Shown here one piece after another: positions 29,420-41,058 of a stretch of DNA of 64,000 nucleotides (position 1 is the stretch's first letter; each line of letters starts with the position of its first letter). Made by a program: the position numbers and the translations under genes. The DNA comes from Streptomyces sp. NRRL B-1140 (GTDB lineage Bacteria > Actinomycetota > Actinomycetes > Streptomycetales > Streptomycetaceae). A model generated the notes under the pieces. The model did no database searches, was not told where the DNA came from, and was given only the letters and a program-made list of their open reading frames with translations. The stretch covers positions 124,001 through 188,000 of the forward strand of contig NZ_LGEA01000148.1 in NCBI RefSeq assembly GCF_001280065.1. The letters run 5' to 3'.

Positions 29420-30301
29420 TCAGTTCCGCTCCCCGGCCGCCGCGCGGTCGGCCAGGCCGCCGGCGCCGAGCGGGCCGGTGTAGCGGACCGGGCCCGAAGC
29501 CTCCAGACGGGGCAGTGCGCGGCGCGCCACCCGCAGGACCACCGGGGGCATGGCGGGGCGTATCGGCTGGGCCAGTCGCAGCCAGGGCGGGGCGTAGACG
29601 GCCGTTCGCCGCCGCTCCATGCCTCCGGCCAGGCGGGCGGCGACGACCTCCACCGGGTACACGCGGCGGGCCGGCGGGGGCATGTGCAGGCGCAGCTCCC
29701 GCAGGACCGCGTACCGGTCGGCGTCGCGGATCATGTCGGTGTCCGTCCAGTTGAGGTAGGCGATGCCGACCCCGACCCCGCGGTGCGCCACCTCCGCCCG
29801 CAAGGAGTGCGCGAAGGCCTCGACCCCCGCCTTGGAGGCGCAGTAGGCGCTCATCAGCGGGGCGGCGCCGATCGACGCCAGGGAGGCGACCTGGAGGAAG
29901 TAGCCCGCCGTGTCGAGCAGGTCCGGCAGGAACGCCCGGGCGGTGTGGGCGCTGCCGGTGAGGTTGACGTCGATCACGCGGCGCCAGGCCTCCGGGTCGG
30001 AGGCCAGCAGTGAGCCGCCCTCGGCGATGCCGGCGTTCGCCACCACGGCCGAGGGACGGCCGAAGCGGGCCCGCACGGCCTGCGCCGCGTCCTGCAGCGC
30101 GGCCAGGTCGGTGACATCCGCTTCCAGGGCGAGGGCCGGGCCCGGCAGTGAGGCGGCCACCGCGTCCAGGGCGGTCTTCTCGTGGCCGACGAGCGCCACC
30201 CGTGCGCCGCGCCGGGCGACTTCGCGGGCCAGTGCCGCGCCCACGCCGCGGGCGGCGCCGGTGACGACGATGGTGCGCTCGGCGAGCGGACTGCTGCGCA
30301 T
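29420..30301 (-). CDS. Short-chain dehydrogenase/reductase
   Basis: A 293-residue SDR. NAD(P) loop VVTGAARGVGAALARE (13-28), VANAGIAEGG and the catalytic SAYCASKAGVEAF (Tyr-x3-Lys) are present; an arginine near the cofactor loop hints at NADPH use. The C-terminal 80 residues extend past the usual core and contain a hydrophobic stretch seen in membrane-associated SDRs acting on lipids or sterols. GGAAGGA precedes the ATG. It lies 49 bases downstream of the FAD oxidoreductase gene, separated by a hairpin. Confidence 0.87.
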   Translation of the reverse strand: MRSSPLAERTIVVTGAARGVGAALAREVARRGARVALVGHEKTALDAVAASLPGPALALEADVTDLAALQDAAQAVRARFGRPSAVVANAGIAEGGSLLASDPEAWRRVIDVNLTGSAHTARAFLPDLLDTAGYFLQVASLASIGAAPLMSAYCASKAGVEAFAHSLRAEVAHRGVGVGIAYLNWTDTDMIRDADRYAVLRELRLHMPPPARRVYPVEVVAARLAGGMERRRTAVYAPPWLRLAQPIRPAMPPVVLRVARRALPRLEASGPVRYTGPLGAGGLADRAAAGERN

Positions 30302-30327
30302 GGGCTGTCCTTCCTCGCGGCGCCGGT

Positions 30328-30350
30328 CCCCTCCCCCCGAAGGGGCGGGG
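30328..30350 (-). terminator. Intra-operon hairpin between the FAD oxidoreductase and SDR genes
   Basis: On the minus strand CCCC-G-CCCC, a short TTC loop and two G-blocks can fold into an interrupted 8-bp GC stem directly after the FAD gene stop and before the SDR ribosome site. It may attenuate or process the message. The pairing is imperfect, so confidence is limited. Confidence 0.35.
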
Positions 30351-31970
30351 TCAGCGCTTGGCTCCGGTGCGGTCGCGGCGGGCCAGGAGCCGCTGGGCGC
30401 CGGCCAGGCCGGGGGGCCGGTTGCGGCGCAGGGCGGCCCGGGCGGCGTTGGCTCCGGGCGCTCCGTGTACCCCGCCGCCCGGGTGGGCTCCGGAGGAGGC
30501 GAGGTACAGACCCGGCACCGGGGTCTCCGGGCGGCCGGTGCCGGGCAGCGGCCGGAAGACGAGCTGCTGGTGCATGGCGGTGGTGCCCCCGTTGATGGCG
30601 CCGCCCGCGAGATTGCCGTCGAGCGCCTCCAGGGTCGGGGGCGCCAGAATGCGGCGGCCGCGGATCAGCGAGCGGAAGCCGGGCGCGAAGCGTTCCACCT
30701 GGCGTTCGACGCGGTCGGCCATGAGCTCCTGGTCCTTGGTGCCCCAGCGGCCGGTGATGCCCTCGTCGGCGGCGTCGGCGCGGATCTCGTGGGGGATGTG
30801 GGTGTAGGCCCAGGCCGATTCGGTGCCCCGCGGGGAACGGGAGGCGTCGGAGGTGGTCATCTGGCCGAAGATCACGAACGGCCGGTCGGGGACCTCCCGC
30901 ATGGCGATCTGCGCGGCGAACCGGGTCAGCTCGTCCATGCCGTCGGCCAGGTGGACGGTACCGGCCCGGGAGGCCTGCTCGGCCTGCCAGGGCACCGGGC
31001 CGTCGAGCGCCCAGTCCACCTTGAACGTGGCGAAGTCCCACTGGAAGCGCCGCAGGTCGTCGAGGACCTGCGCGGGCAGGTGAGCGGGGTCGAGGAGCTC
31101 GCCGTACAGGGCGGGCACCGAGACGTCCGCCAGCACCGCCCGGCGGGCCCGTACCGCGTCCCCGGCCGCCGTGCGCACGCCGACGGCCCGCCCGCCGCGG
31201 ACGACGACCTGCTCCACGCGCTGCCCGCAGCGCACCCGGCCGCCCAGGGTCTCCAGGCGGTGCACCAGGGCCGAGGTGAGCGCGCCGGAGCCGCCGGCCG
31301 GGACCGGGAAGCCGTAGGTCTGGCCCAGCATGGTCATCAGCCAGCCGAAGCCGCCGCTGCCCGCCGACTCGGGGGCGAGGTCGGCGTGCAGGGCGTTGCC
31401 GGCCAGCAGCAGGCGCCCGCCCTGGCCGCGGAACTCCTCCTCGCCCAGTCGGCGCACCGGCAGCACCAGGGAGCGGGCCATGCGCAGTCCGCCCGCGCCC
31501 CGCAGCCGCCAGGCGAGCCGCGCCGAGGCCCGGACGGGCGGGAACGGGGTGAACAGGGCGTCCAGGAGGCCGGGGCGCACGCCCTGCCAGACGTCGTGCA
31601 GCCGTCGCCAGGAGGCTCCGTCGCCCGGCGCGAAGGCGTCGAGGGACGCGGCGGTGGCGTCGACGTTCCGGTCCAGGACGGCACAGCCGCCGTCGGTGAG
31701 GGGGTGGGCCAGCACGCTGGGCGCGTGGCTCCAGCGCAGTCCGTGCTCCTCCAGGCGCAGCCCGGCCAGGACGGGCGATGCCGCGGCGAGGGGGTAGAAG
31801 GAACTGAACAAATCGTTGACGAAGGCGGGGTCGACACCCCGGTCGTGGCGCACGGCGCCGCCCGGCTCGGGCTGCTCCTCCAGTACCTCGACGTGCCACC
31901 CGGCGTCCGCGAGGACGTTGGCGGCGACCAGGCCGTTGGGGCCGGCGCCGATCACCACGGCGTCAGGCAT
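30351..31970 (-). CDS. FAD-dependent oxidoreductase, phytoene desaturase-like
   Basis: A 539-residue flavoprotein. The dinucleotide-binding motif AVVIGAGPNGLVAANVLADA (4-23) and the flanking VLEEQPEPGGAVR are those of carotenoid/phytoene desaturase-type enzymes (COG1233). A C-terminal FAD segment PVPGLYLASSGAHPGGGVHG closes the site. Members desaturate or isomerise polyenes, or oxidise other lipophilic substrates; there is no phytoene synthase nearby, so a carotenoid role is doubtful. The ATG overlaps the SRPBCC gene end by 8 bases. Confidence 0.88.
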   Translation of the reverse strand: MPDAVVIGAGPNGLVAANVLADAGWHVEVLEEQPEPGGAVRHDRGVDPAFVNDLFSSFYPLAAASPVLAGLRLEEHGLRWSHAPSVLAHPLTDGGCAVLDRNVDATAASLDAFAPGDGASWRRLHDVWQGVRPGLLDALFTPFPPVRASARLAWRLRGAGGLRMARSLVLPVRRLGEEEFRGQGGRLLLAGNALHADLAPESAGSGGFGWLMTMLGQTYGFPVPAGGSGALTSALVHRLETLGGRVRCGQRVEQVVVRGGRAVGVRTAAGDAVRARRAVLADVSVPALYGELLDPAHLPAQVLDDLRRFQWDFATFKVDWALDGPVPWQAEQASRAGTVHLADGMDELTRFAAQIAMREVPDRPFVIFGQMTTSDASRSPRGTESAWAYTHIPHEIRADAADEGITGRWGTKDQELMADRVERQVERFAPGFRSLIRGRRILAPPTLEALDGNLAGGAINGGTTAMHQQLVFRPLPGTGRPETPVPGLYLASSGAHPGGGVHGAPGANAARAALRRNRPPGLAGAQRLLARRDRTGAKR

Positions 31971-32472
31971 GTCGGGCTCCGCCCGCGTCGCGCCCCACCG
32001 TCACCTGGCCGAGCCCGCGGCGGGTGCCGCCCGGGACCTGCGCCTCCGCCTCGCACAGCCTGGCCAGCCGGGCGAGCATCGCGCGGTGGCGCAGCTGGAT
32101 CAGCGCCTCGAAGCCGACGTTGTGCAACCGGCCACCCGCGCCGCGCAGCGGATGCTCGTCCACGATCACCAGGCAGTGCTCGCCCCAGGGCCGCAGCTCG
32201 ATGGCGATACGCGCGGTGCCGAGCGCGCCGGCGTGGGCCTCCAGCTCCAGCCGGGTGCCTTCGTCGCAGTAGCGGACGGTCGTCTCGTTCTCGAGCCGCA
32301 CCGGGCCGAGCCGGACCTCGTAGCGGATCGCCGCTCCGGTGCGTGGCCACTGTCCGCGCACGGGGTGGGAATCGGAGGTGCCCACCACCCACTCGGCGTA
32401 GCGGTCGCCGTCGGCGAGGACGTCCCACACGGCGCCCGGGCCGACTCGGATCAGGTGATGGCGAACGGCCAC
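31963..32472 (-). CDS. SRPBCC family protein (polyketide cyclase/START-like)
   Basis: A 169-residue START/Bet v 1-type protein: VAVRHHLIRVGPGAVWDVLADGDRY at the start, then alternating beta strands (TTVRYCDEGTRLELEA, ARIAIELRPWGEHCLVIVDE) and a C-terminal helix. The fold makes a hydrophobic pocket used for lipid binding or cyclase/oxygenase help. GTG at 32472 with GGAGG 7 bases before. First gene of the left-running SRPBCC-FAD-SDR-MpaB set, all four consistent with a lipophilic substrate. Confidence 0.85.
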   Translation of the reverse strand: MAVRHHLIRVGPGAVWDVLADGDRYAEWVVGTSDSHPVRGQWPRTGAAIRYEVRLGPVRLENETTVRYCDEGTRLELEAHAGALGTARIAIELRPWGEHCLVIVDEHPLRGAGGRLHNVGFEALIQLRHRAMLARLARLCEAEAQVPGGTRRGLGQVTVGRDAGGARHA

Positions 32473-32654
32473 GGATGCCTCCTGCTGCCTCGACCGGTAG
32501 TCCGTCGCCCCCCGAGTGCCCCGGAACCCCCTGTTCAACAGCGCGGGGCCCGGCAGGGCCGGACCGGGGCGGTCCCGTTCAAGGAGTGCACTCACGCACC
32601 GCCCCGCACCAATCCCGGCTTTACCTCTTGACGCCCCGGAGCGCGGGGAGCACA

Positions 32655-32684
32655 TTGACGGCACTTTGAGAGCGCTCTCAGGCT
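32655..32684 (+). promoter_or_regulatory. Promoter and CebR-like operator of the GH16 gene
   Basis: TGAGAGCGCTCTCA (32667-32680) is a perfect 14-bp palindrome. It differs by one symmetric base pair per arm from the CebR consensus TGGGAGCGCTCCCA known to control cellulose/cello-oligosaccharide use in Streptomyces. It lies between TTGACG (32655-32660) and CAGGCT (32679-32684), 18 bases apart, so a bound LacI-type repressor would cover the promoter. The start codon is 41 bases past the operator. Confidence 0.75.
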
Positions 32685-32721
32685 CGTTCTCACCCGTCTC
32701 CCATCCGAGAGGCATCCCCAC

Positions 32722-34116
32722 ATGAGCGACACCACCGGCACCTCCCCCAGACGGGGTCCGCTGCGGCGGGCGTTCGTCGCCGTGGTCGGCACCCTCGGGA
32801 TCGCGGCGGCCGCCACCACGGTCGCCACCCCGTCCGCGAACGCCTCCGCGCCACCGCCCCCCTCGGGCTGGACGCAGCTGTTCGTGGACGACTTCGACGG
32901 CGCCGCCGGCTCCGGTGTCAACACCTCCGACTGGCGGTACGCGACCGGCAAGGGCTACCCGGGCGGCCCCGCGAACTGGGGCACCGGCGAGATCGAGACG
33001 ATGACGAACAGCACGGACAACGTCGCGCTCGACGGCAACGGCAACCTGCGCATCACGCCCCGGCGGGACGCCGCCGGCAACTGGACCTCCGGCCGGATCG
33101 AGACCAACCGCACCGACTTCCGGCCCCCGGCGGGAGGCAAACTCCGTGTCGAGTCGCGTATCCAGGTGCCGAACGTCACCGGAGCGGCCGCCAAGGGGTA
33201 CTGGCCGGCGTTCTGGATGCTGGGCGGCCCCTACCGCGGCAACTACTGGAACTGGCCGGCGATCGGCGAGCTCGACATCATGGAGAACACCCAGGGCATG
33301 AACACGGTGTTCGCCACAATGCACTGCGGCACCTCCCCGGGCGGCCCCTGCAACGAGACCAGCGGCATCGGCGGCTCGACCACCTGCCAGGGCACGTCCT
33401 GTCAGGCCGGCTTCCACACGTACCGGATGGAGTGGGACCGCTCGACGAGCGTCGAGGAGATCCGCTTCTCCCTCGACGGCGTCAACTACCACACGGTGCG
33501 CGCCGATCAGGTCGACGCGACGACCTGGAAGAACGCCACCGACCACGGCTTCTTCGTCATCCTGAACGTCGCGATGGGCGGCGGCTTCCCCGACGCGTTC
33601 GGCGGCGGCCCGGACGCCGGGACGCAGCCGGGTCACGCGATGGTCGTCGACTACGTTCAGGTGCTGTCGTCCGGCGGCGGCACCACGCCTCCCCCCACCG
33701 GTGACCGCGACGCCTACGGCACCATCCAGGCCGAGTCCTACGACGGCCAGTCCGGCGTGATCACCGAGACCACGTCCGACTCGGGCGGCGGCCGGAACGT
33801 CGGCGCACTGGCGAACGGCGACTGGCTGCACTTCAAGGGCGTCGACTTCGGCTCCTCCGCGGCCCGGCAGTTCAGCGCCCGGGTCGCGAGCGGAGCGGCG
33901 GGCGGCGTCAGCGGGCTGGTCGAGGTGCGGCTGGACAGCCGGAACAACGCGCCCGTCGGGAGCTTCGCGGTCGGCAACACCGGGGGCTGGCAGTCGTGGC
34001 GGACCGTTCCCGCCAACATCAGCGCCGTGACGGGCACGCACGACGTGTATCTGACCTTCACCAGCGGCCAGCCGGCCGACTTCGTGAACGTCAACTGGTT
34101 CGCCTTCGGGCACTGA
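32722..34116 (+). CDS. Secreted GH16 endo-beta-1,3-glucanase with CBM6-like domain
   Basis: A 464-residue secreted enzyme. The signal region ends near ANASA (about residue 42). The GH16 catalytic domain (about 48-310) carries the ExDxxE-type site GELDIMEN (182-189, nucleophile E183, acid/base E188) plus YWPAFWMLG and GTGEIE. A Gly/Thr/Pro linker (GGGTTPPPTGD, about 315-325) leads to a C-terminal module of 130 residues (AYGTIQAESYDGQSGV, WLHFKGVDFG, FVNVNWFAF), typical of CBM6. It should hydrolyse laminarin-type beta-1,3-glucans outside the cell. Single-gene unit under the palindromic operator upstream, ended by a strong hairpin. Confidence 0.93.
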   Translation: MSDTTGTSPRRGPLRRAFVAVVGTLGIAAAATTVATPSANASAPPPPSGWTQLFVDDFDGAAGSGVNTSDWRYATGKGYPGGPANWGTGEIETMTNSTDNVALDGNGNLRITPRRDAAGNWTSGRIETNRTDFRPPAGGKLRVESRIQVPNVTGAAAKGYWPAFWMLGGPYRGNYWNWPAIGELDIMENTQGMNTVFATMHCGTSPGGPCNETSGIGGSTTCQGTSCQAGFHTYRMEWDRSTSVEEIRFSLDGVNYHTVRADQVDATTWKNATDHGFFVILNVAMGGGFPDAFGGGPDAGTQPGHAMVVDYVQVLSSGGGTTPPPTGDRDAYGTIQAESYDGQSGVITETTSDSGGGRNVGALANGDWLHFKGVDFGSSAARQFSARVASGAAGGVSGLVEVRLDSRNNAPVGSFAVGNTGGWQSWRTVPANISAVTGTHDVYLTFTSGQPADFVNVNWFAFGH

Positions 34117-34127
34117 TGAGCCGTGCG

Positions 34128-34157
34128 ACGGGGCTTCGCGCGTGCGCGGAGCCCCGT
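34128..34157. terminator. Strong hairpin between GH16 and the AraC gene
   Basis: ACGGGGCTTCGCGC, two-base loop, GCGCGGAGCCCCGT: a 14-bp stem with one T-G wobble, followed on the + strand by TTTC. It lies 11 bases after the GH16 stop and 10 bases from the convergent AraC stop, so it can end both transcripts. Confidence 0.75.
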
Positions 34158-34167
34158 TTCGCCGTTC

Positions 34168-35085
34168 TCAGCGCAACTCCGCGCGAAACGCCGCCGGGGT
34201 CTGGTCCGTGTGCTGGTGGAAGAACTTGGAGAAGTTCGCGGCGTCGGGGAAGCCGACCGCCACGCCGACCCGGCCGATCGGCAGATCGGTGTGGGCGAGG
34301 AGCCGTTTGGCCTCCAGCACCACGCGCTTGTCGATGAAGGCCTTGGGTGTCTCCCCGGTCGCGGCGCGCACGGCACGGACCAGGGTGCGCCGGGAGTAGC
34401 CGAGCGCGTCGGCGTAGGCGCTGACGCTGTGATTGATGGCGAAGTCCCGTTCCACGGCGTCCCGGAAGAGGGTGAACGTCGAGTCGGACCGCTGCCGCCG
34501 CGCCTCGGGCGAACTGGCCGCGAGGTGGGCGAGCCGCAGCAGGAACGCCGTCAGCGTGTGGCGCAGGACGGCGGTGTGCAGGCTCGGCGGGAGCGTGGCC
34601 GTGTCCTCGTACTCGCGCCGCAGCTGCGTCAGCGCGGCGTGCAGGGCGGCGAGTTGGGCGGGGTCCGGGCGCAGCAGTGGCGGCAGGTCGTAGCGGTAGA
34701 GGCCGGTGGCCTCGACGGTCGAGCGGGGCAGGAAGCCGGGCTGCATGGTCAGTACGGTTCCGCGGTACTCGCTGGTGGGCGAGAAGCGGTGGACCTGCCC
34801 CGGGCGGATCCACAGCAGGTCACCGGCAGCGGCCTCGTGCTCGGTGAAGTCGACCATGTGCCGGACCGGGCCCGCGCCGAAGAGCAGGACGATGTGGAAG
34901 TCGATGCGGTGCACGCGCTCCAGCGGCACGCCGGACGGCCAGGTCTCGCCCATCGGGGCGACCTGCATGCCGACGCCGCCGACACTGAGCTCGACCGGGA
35001 AGGGGAACGTATCGATCCCGTCGCCGCCTTGGATGGTCCTGTCCGCAATGTCCACCAAGTACCCCTCGTCCCGCCCCATGCGCAT
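34168..35085 (-). CDS. AraC family transcriptional regulator
   Basis: A 305-residue regulator with an N-terminal cupin-type sensor (about 1-180) and a C-terminal double helix-turn-helix: VSAYADALGYSRRTLVRAVR and, near the end, RVGVAVGFPDAANFSKFFHQ with the QTPAAFR tail, the AraC signature. The sensor domain binds a small molecule; which one is unknown. Divergent from the pentose phosphate operon, with 130 bases between the two starts holding the perfect palindrome at 35147. It could regulate that operon, but a link is not shown. Confidence 0.9.
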   Translation of the reverse strand: MRMGRDEGYLVDIADRTIQGGDGIDTFPFPVELSVGGVGMQVAPMGETWPSGVPLERVHRIDFHIVLLFGAGPVRHMVDFTEHEAAAGDLLWIRPGQVHRFSPTSEYRGTVLTMQPGFLPRSTVEATGLYRYDLPPLLRPDPAQLAALHAALTQLRREYEDTATLPPSLHTAVLRHTLTAFLLRLAHLAASSPEARRQRSDSTFTLFRDAVERDFAINHSVSAYADALGYSRRTLVRAVRAATGETPKAFIDKRVVLEAKRLLAHTDLPIGRVGVAVGFPDAANFSKFFHQHTDQTPAAFRAELR

Positions 35086-35146
35086 GCCCTGTTGCCGCCG
35101 GGTGTCCCACTTTCACCACAGGCTGGCACACGGCGACCTTCCGGCA

Positions 35147-35163
35147 TAAAAGTCAGACTTTTA
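35147..35163. promoter_or_regulatory. 17-bp perfect palindrome upstream of the tkt operon
   Basis: TAAAAGTC-A-GACTTTTA is a perfect inverted repeat in an AT-rich island, 53 bases before the tkt start. The core GTCAGAC is repeated at 35174-35180, 23 bases away. It is placed to control the pentose phosphate operon or the divergent AraC gene. The cognate regulator is not identifiable. Confidence 0.65.
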
Positions 35164-35215
35164 ATTTTGAACGCGTCAGACCAGCAACCACGCACCGATC
35201 GAGGACTTCTTGAAG

Positions 35216-37291
<2,076 letters not shown>

Positions 37292-37310
37292 ACCGACCGT
37301 CCGAAAGAAG

Positions 37311-38456
37311 ATGATCACTGTGTCCGAAGCGACCGCGCACGCGGGAGCACTCAAGCGTCTGTCCGACGAGGGCGTGTCGATCTGGCTCGACGACCTGTCG
37401 CGCCGGCGGATCGAGTCCGGCGGCCTGGCCGAACTCGTCGCCACGAGGAATGTCGTCGGCGTCACCACCAACCCGTCCATCTTCCAGGCCGCCATCGGCT
37501 CCGGCGCCGGCTACGAGGAGCAGCTCGCCGACCTGGCGGTACGCGGCGTGACGGTCGACGAGGCCGTCCGGATGATGACGACCGCCGACGTCCGGGCCGC
37601 CGCCGACGTCCTGCGCCCGGTGTACGACGCCACCGGGGGCCGGGACGGCCGGGTCTCCATCGAGGTCGACCCGCGCCTCGCCCACGACACCCGGGCGACC
37701 GTCGCCGAGGCCCGGCAGCTGGCCTGGCTGGTGGACCGCCCCAACGTGATGATCAAGATCCCGGCGACGCGGGCGGGCCTGCCCGCGATCATGGAAGTCG
37801 TCGGGGCGGGTATCAGTGTCAACGTGACGCTGATCTTCTCGCTGGAGCGGTACCGCGAGGTGATGGACGCCTATCTGGCGGGGCTGGAGAAGGCGCAGGC
37901 GGCAGGCCTGGACCTCTCCGCGATTCACTCGGTCGCCTCGTTCTTCGTCTCCCGTGTGGACGCCGAGATCGACAAGCGGCTGACGCTGCTGGGCACCCCG
38001 GAGGCCCTCGACCTGAAGGGCCGGGCCGCCCTGGCCAACGCGCGGCTCGCCTACGAGGCGTACGAGCAGGTCTTCGCCGGGGCGCGCTGGCAGGCGCTGG
38101 GCGGGGCCCGCGCGAACCGGCAGCGCCCCCTTTGGGCCTCCACCGGTGTGAAGGACCCTGCCTACAAGGACACCCTGTACGTGGACGAGCTGGTCGCCCC
38201 CGGCACGGTCAACACCATGCCGGAGGCCACGCTGAACGCCGTCGCCGACCACGGCGACGTCCAGGGCGACACCGTCTCCGGCGGTTACGCCCAGGCTCGT
38301 GCGGACCTGGCGGCCGTCGAACGGCTGGGCATTGCATACGACGAGGTGGTGCGGCAACTGGAGGACGAGGGAGTGGCCAAGTTCGAGGTGGCCTGGCAGG
38401 AGCTGCTGGACGCGGTCACCAAGTCCTTGAACAGCGAGGGAGTTGACGCCGAATGA
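37311..38456 (+). CDS. tal: Transaldolase
   Basis: A 381-residue transaldolase that transfers dihydroxyacetone between sugar phosphates. [17 protein letters not shown] near the start and the Schiff-base lysine in [15 protein letters not shown] are clear, as is the [15 protein letters not shown] segment. The length fits the actinobacterial long type. ATG 37311 has AAGAAG just before; GTG 37320 is an alternative that would drop three residues. It follows tkt by 19 bases, and the zwf start overlaps its stop. Confidence 0.96.
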   Translation: MITVSEATAHAGALKRLSDEGVSIWLDDLSRRRIESGGLAELVATRNVVGVTTNPSIFQAAIGSGAGYEEQLADLAVRGVTVDEAVRMMTTADVRAAADVLRPVYDATGGRDGRVSIEVDPRLAHDTRATVAEARQLAWLVDRPNVMIKIPATRAGLPAIMEVVGAGISVNVTLIFSLERYREVMDAYLAGLEKAQAAGLDLSAIHSVASFFVSRVDAEIDKRLTLLGTPEALDLKGRAALANARLAYEAYEQVFAGARWQALGGARANRQRPLWASTGVKDPAYKDTLYVDELVAPGTVNTMPEATLNAVADHGDVQGDTVSGGYAQARADLAAVERLGIAYDEVVRQLEDEGVAKFEVAWQELLDAVTKSLNSEGVDAE

Positions 38457-40126
38457 GCGAGGGCATCGAGGGCATCCCCCAGACGGCCGAGCAGGAGACC
38501 AAGGGGACCAAGGAGGAGAAGGAGGCCCTGGCCGCGCAGGAGGCGGCGGGGGTCGAACAGAGCGGGGTGAGCGGTCGCGCCCCCCGTACGGAGCACGCCG
38601 ACATCCACTTCGAGAACCCCCTGCGCGACGCACGCGACCGCCGTCTGCCCAAGATCGCGGGACCGTCCGGCCTCGTCATCTTCGGCGTCACCGGCGACCT
38701 GTCCCGCAAGAAGCTGATGCCGGCGGTGTACGACCTGGCCAACCGGGGTCTGCTGCCGCCGGGCTTCTCCCTGGTGGGCTTCGCCCGCCGGGACTGGGAG
38801 GACCAGGACTTCGCGCAGGTCGTGCACGACGCGGTCCGCGAGCACGCCCGGACCCCGTTCCGCGAGGAGGTCTGGCAGCAGCTCGCCGAGGGCATGCGGT
38901 TCATCCCCGGCGACTTCGACGACGACACGGCGTTCAAGCAGCTGCGCTCCGCGGTCGAGGAGCTGGACGCCTCCCGGGGCACCAGCGGCAACTACGCCTT
39001 CTACCTGTCGGTGCCGCCGAAGTTCTTCCCCAAGGTCGTCCAGCAGCTGAAGAAGCACAAGCTGGCGAGCGCCCCCGAGGGTTCCTGGCGGCGCGCGGTC
39101 ATCGAGAAGCCGTTCGGGCACGACCTGACGTCGGCCGAGGAGCTCAACCGCATCGTGCACGACGTGTTCGATCCGGAGCAGGTCTTCCGCATCGACCACT
39201 ACCTCGGCAAGGAGACCGTCCAGAACCTCCTGGCGCTGCGCTTCGCCAACCAGATGTTCGAGCCGATCTGGAACCGGTCGTACGTCGACCACGTGCAGAT
39301 CACGATGGCGGAGGACATCGGCATCGGTGGCCGGGCCGGGTACTACGACGGCATCGGCGCCGCCCGGGACGTCATTCAGAACCACCTGCTCCAGCTCATG
39401 GCGCTCACCGCGATGGAGGAACCGGCCGCCTTCGACGCCCCCTCGCTGCTCACCGAGAAGCTGAAGGTCCTCAAGGCCGTGCGGCTTCCGCAGGACCTCG
39501 GGGCGAACACCGTGCGCGGGCAGTACGCGGCAGCCTGGCAGGGCGGCGCGAAGGTGCGCGGCTATCTGGAGGAGGACGGCATCGACCCCTCCTCCACGAC
39601 CGACACCTACGCCGCGATCAGGCTCCAGGTGGACAACCGCCGCTGGGCCGGCGTCCCCTTCTACCTGCGTACCGGCAAGCGCCTCGGCCGCCGGGTGACG
39701 GAGATCGCGGTGGTCTTCCAGCGGGCCCCGCACTCCCCCTTCGACTCCACCGCCACCGAGGAGCTCGGCTCCAACGCGATCGTCATCCGCGTCCAGCCGG
39801 ACGAGGGCATGACGGTCCGCTTCGGCTCGAAGGTGCCCGGGACGTCGATGGAGATCCGGGACGTCACGATGGACTTCGCCTACGGCGAGTCCTTCACCGA
39901 ATCGAGCCCCGAGGCGTACGAACGGCTGATCCTTGACGTGCTCCTGGGCGACGCCAACCTGTTCCCCCGTCACCAGGAAGTGGAAGAGTCCTGGAAGATC
40001 CTCGACCCGATCGAGCAGTACTGGGCCACGCACGGCAGGCCCGCGCAGTACGCCTCGGGCAGCTGGGGACCCGAGGAAGCCGACGAGATGCTCGCACGAG
40101 ACGGACGGAGCTGGCGCAGGCCATGA
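38453..40126 (+). CDS. zwf: Glucose-6-phosphate 1-dehydrogenase
   Basis: A 557-residue enzyme that oxidises glucose 6-phosphate to 6-phosphogluconolactone, making NADPH. The cofactor loop [20 protein letters not shown], the substrate-binding EKPFGHD and the catalytic [19 protein letters not shown] are intact. About 60 extra N-terminal residues, Glu/Lys-rich and probably disordered, precede the core. That is longer than the common 500-510 residues. The ATG overlaps the tal stop by 4 bases. The OpcA gene follows with the same overlap, consistent with their known functional pairing. Confidence 0.97.
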   Translation: MSEGIEGIPQTAEQETKGTKEEKEALAAQEAAGVEQSGVSGRAPRTEHADIHFENPLRDARDRRLPKIAGPSGLVIFGVTGDLSRKKLMPAVYDLANRGLLPPGFSLVGFARRDWEDQDFAQVVHDAVREHARTPFREEVWQQLAEGMRFIPGDFDDDTAFKQLRSAVEELDASRGTSGNYAFYLSVPPKFFPKVVQQLKKHKLASAPEGSWRRAVIEKPFGHDLTSAEELNRIVHDVFDPEQVFRIDHYLGKETVQNLLALRFANQMFEPIWNRSYVDHVQITMAEDIGIGGRAGYYDGIGAARDVIQNHLLQLMALTAMEEPAAFDAPSLLTEKLKVLKAVRLPQDLGANTVRGQYAAAWQGGAKVRGYLEEDGIDPSSTTDTYAAIRLQVDNRRWAGVPFYLRTGKRLGRRVTEIAVVFQRAPHSPFDSTATEELGSNAIVIRVQPDEGMTVRFGSKVPGTSMEIRDVTMDFAYGESFTESSPEAYERLILDVLLGDANLFPRHQEVEESWKILDPIEQYWATHGRPAQYASGSWGPEEADEMLARDGRSWRRP

Positions 40127-41058
40127 AGATCGACCTGACCGACACCACGGCAAGCAAGATCAACAAGGCGCTGGTGCAGGGCCGCCGCGCCATCGGCACG
40201 CCCGCCGTGGGCATGGTCCTGACGATGGTGATCGTCACGGACGAGGAGAACGCCTACGACGCGATCAAGGCGGCCGAGGAGGCCTCGCACGAGCACCCCT
40301 CGCGCACCCTGGTCGTCATCAAGCGGCACGCCCGCACCCCCCGCGACCGCCAGTCCTCCCGGCTGGACGCCGAGGTCCGGGTGGGCGCCGACGCGGGCAC
40401 CGGGGAGACGGTGATCCTCCGGACCTACGGCGAGGTGTCCGAGCACGCCGACTCGGTGGTGCTGCCGCTGCTGCTGCCGGACGCGCCGGTGGTGGTGTGG
40501 TGGCCGGTGGACGCCCCCGAAGTGCCCTCGAAGGACCCGCTCGGCGCGCTGGCCCAGCGGCGGATCACCGACCTGTACGCCGTCGAGAACCCGCTGGAGA
40601 CGCTCCAGGCCCGGGTCCGCGCCTACGCGCCCGGTGACACCGACCTGGCCTGGACCCGGCTGACGCCCTGGCGTTCGATGCTGGCCGCTGCCCTGGACCA
40701 GGCCCGGGCGCGGATCGTCTCGGCGGCGGTGGAGGCCGAGGCGGAGAACCCGGCCGCCGAGCTGCTGGCCCGCTGGCTGGAGGCGCGGCTGCACGTACGG
40801 GTGGACCGCGTGGTCACCGCCGGGCCGGTCGTGACCGCCGTGCGCCTGGGCACCGAGCACGGCGAGATCGTCATCGACCGCCCCGAGGGGCCGCTGGCCA
40901 CGCTGACCCTGCCGGGCCAGCCCTCGCGCACCCTCGCGCTGAAGGTCCGCGCGACCTCCGAGCTGATCGCCGAGGAGCTGCGGCGCCTCGACGCGGACGA
41001 GATGTACGCCATCGCCCTGAACGGCGAGGCGACCGAGGAGACCCCTGCTCATGTCTGA
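40123..41058 (+). CDS. opcA: OpcA, glucose-6-phosphate dehydrogenase assembly protein
   Basis: A 311-residue OpcA protein. In cyanobacteria and actinobacteria OpcA helps assemble or activate glucose-6-phosphate dehydrogenase. Family segments include [40 protein letters not shown] and [20 protein letters not shown]. Start and stop overlap zwf (4 bases) and pgi (8 bases), so the three are tightly coupled. No catalytic motif is expected. Confidence 0.95.
   Translation: MKIDLTDTTASKINKALVQGRRAIGTPAVGMVLTMVIVTDEENAYDAIKAAEEASHEHPSRTLVVIKRHARTPRDRQSSRLDAEVRVGADAGTGETVILRTYGEVSEHADSVVLPLLLPDAPVVVWWPVDAPEVPSKDPLGALAQRRITDLYAVENPLETLQARVRAYAPGDTDLAWTRLTPWRSMLAAALDQARARIVSAAVEAEAENPAAELLARWLEARLHVRVDRVVTAGPVVTAVRLGTEHGEIVIDRPEGPLATLTLPGQPSRTLALKVRATSELIAEELRRLDADEMYAIALNGEATEETPAHV

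Noticed and set aside
28492..32472. Carotenoid biosynthesis cluster
   Set aside because: Only a desaturase-like FAD gene is present; no phytoene or GGPP synthase or cyclase is nearby.
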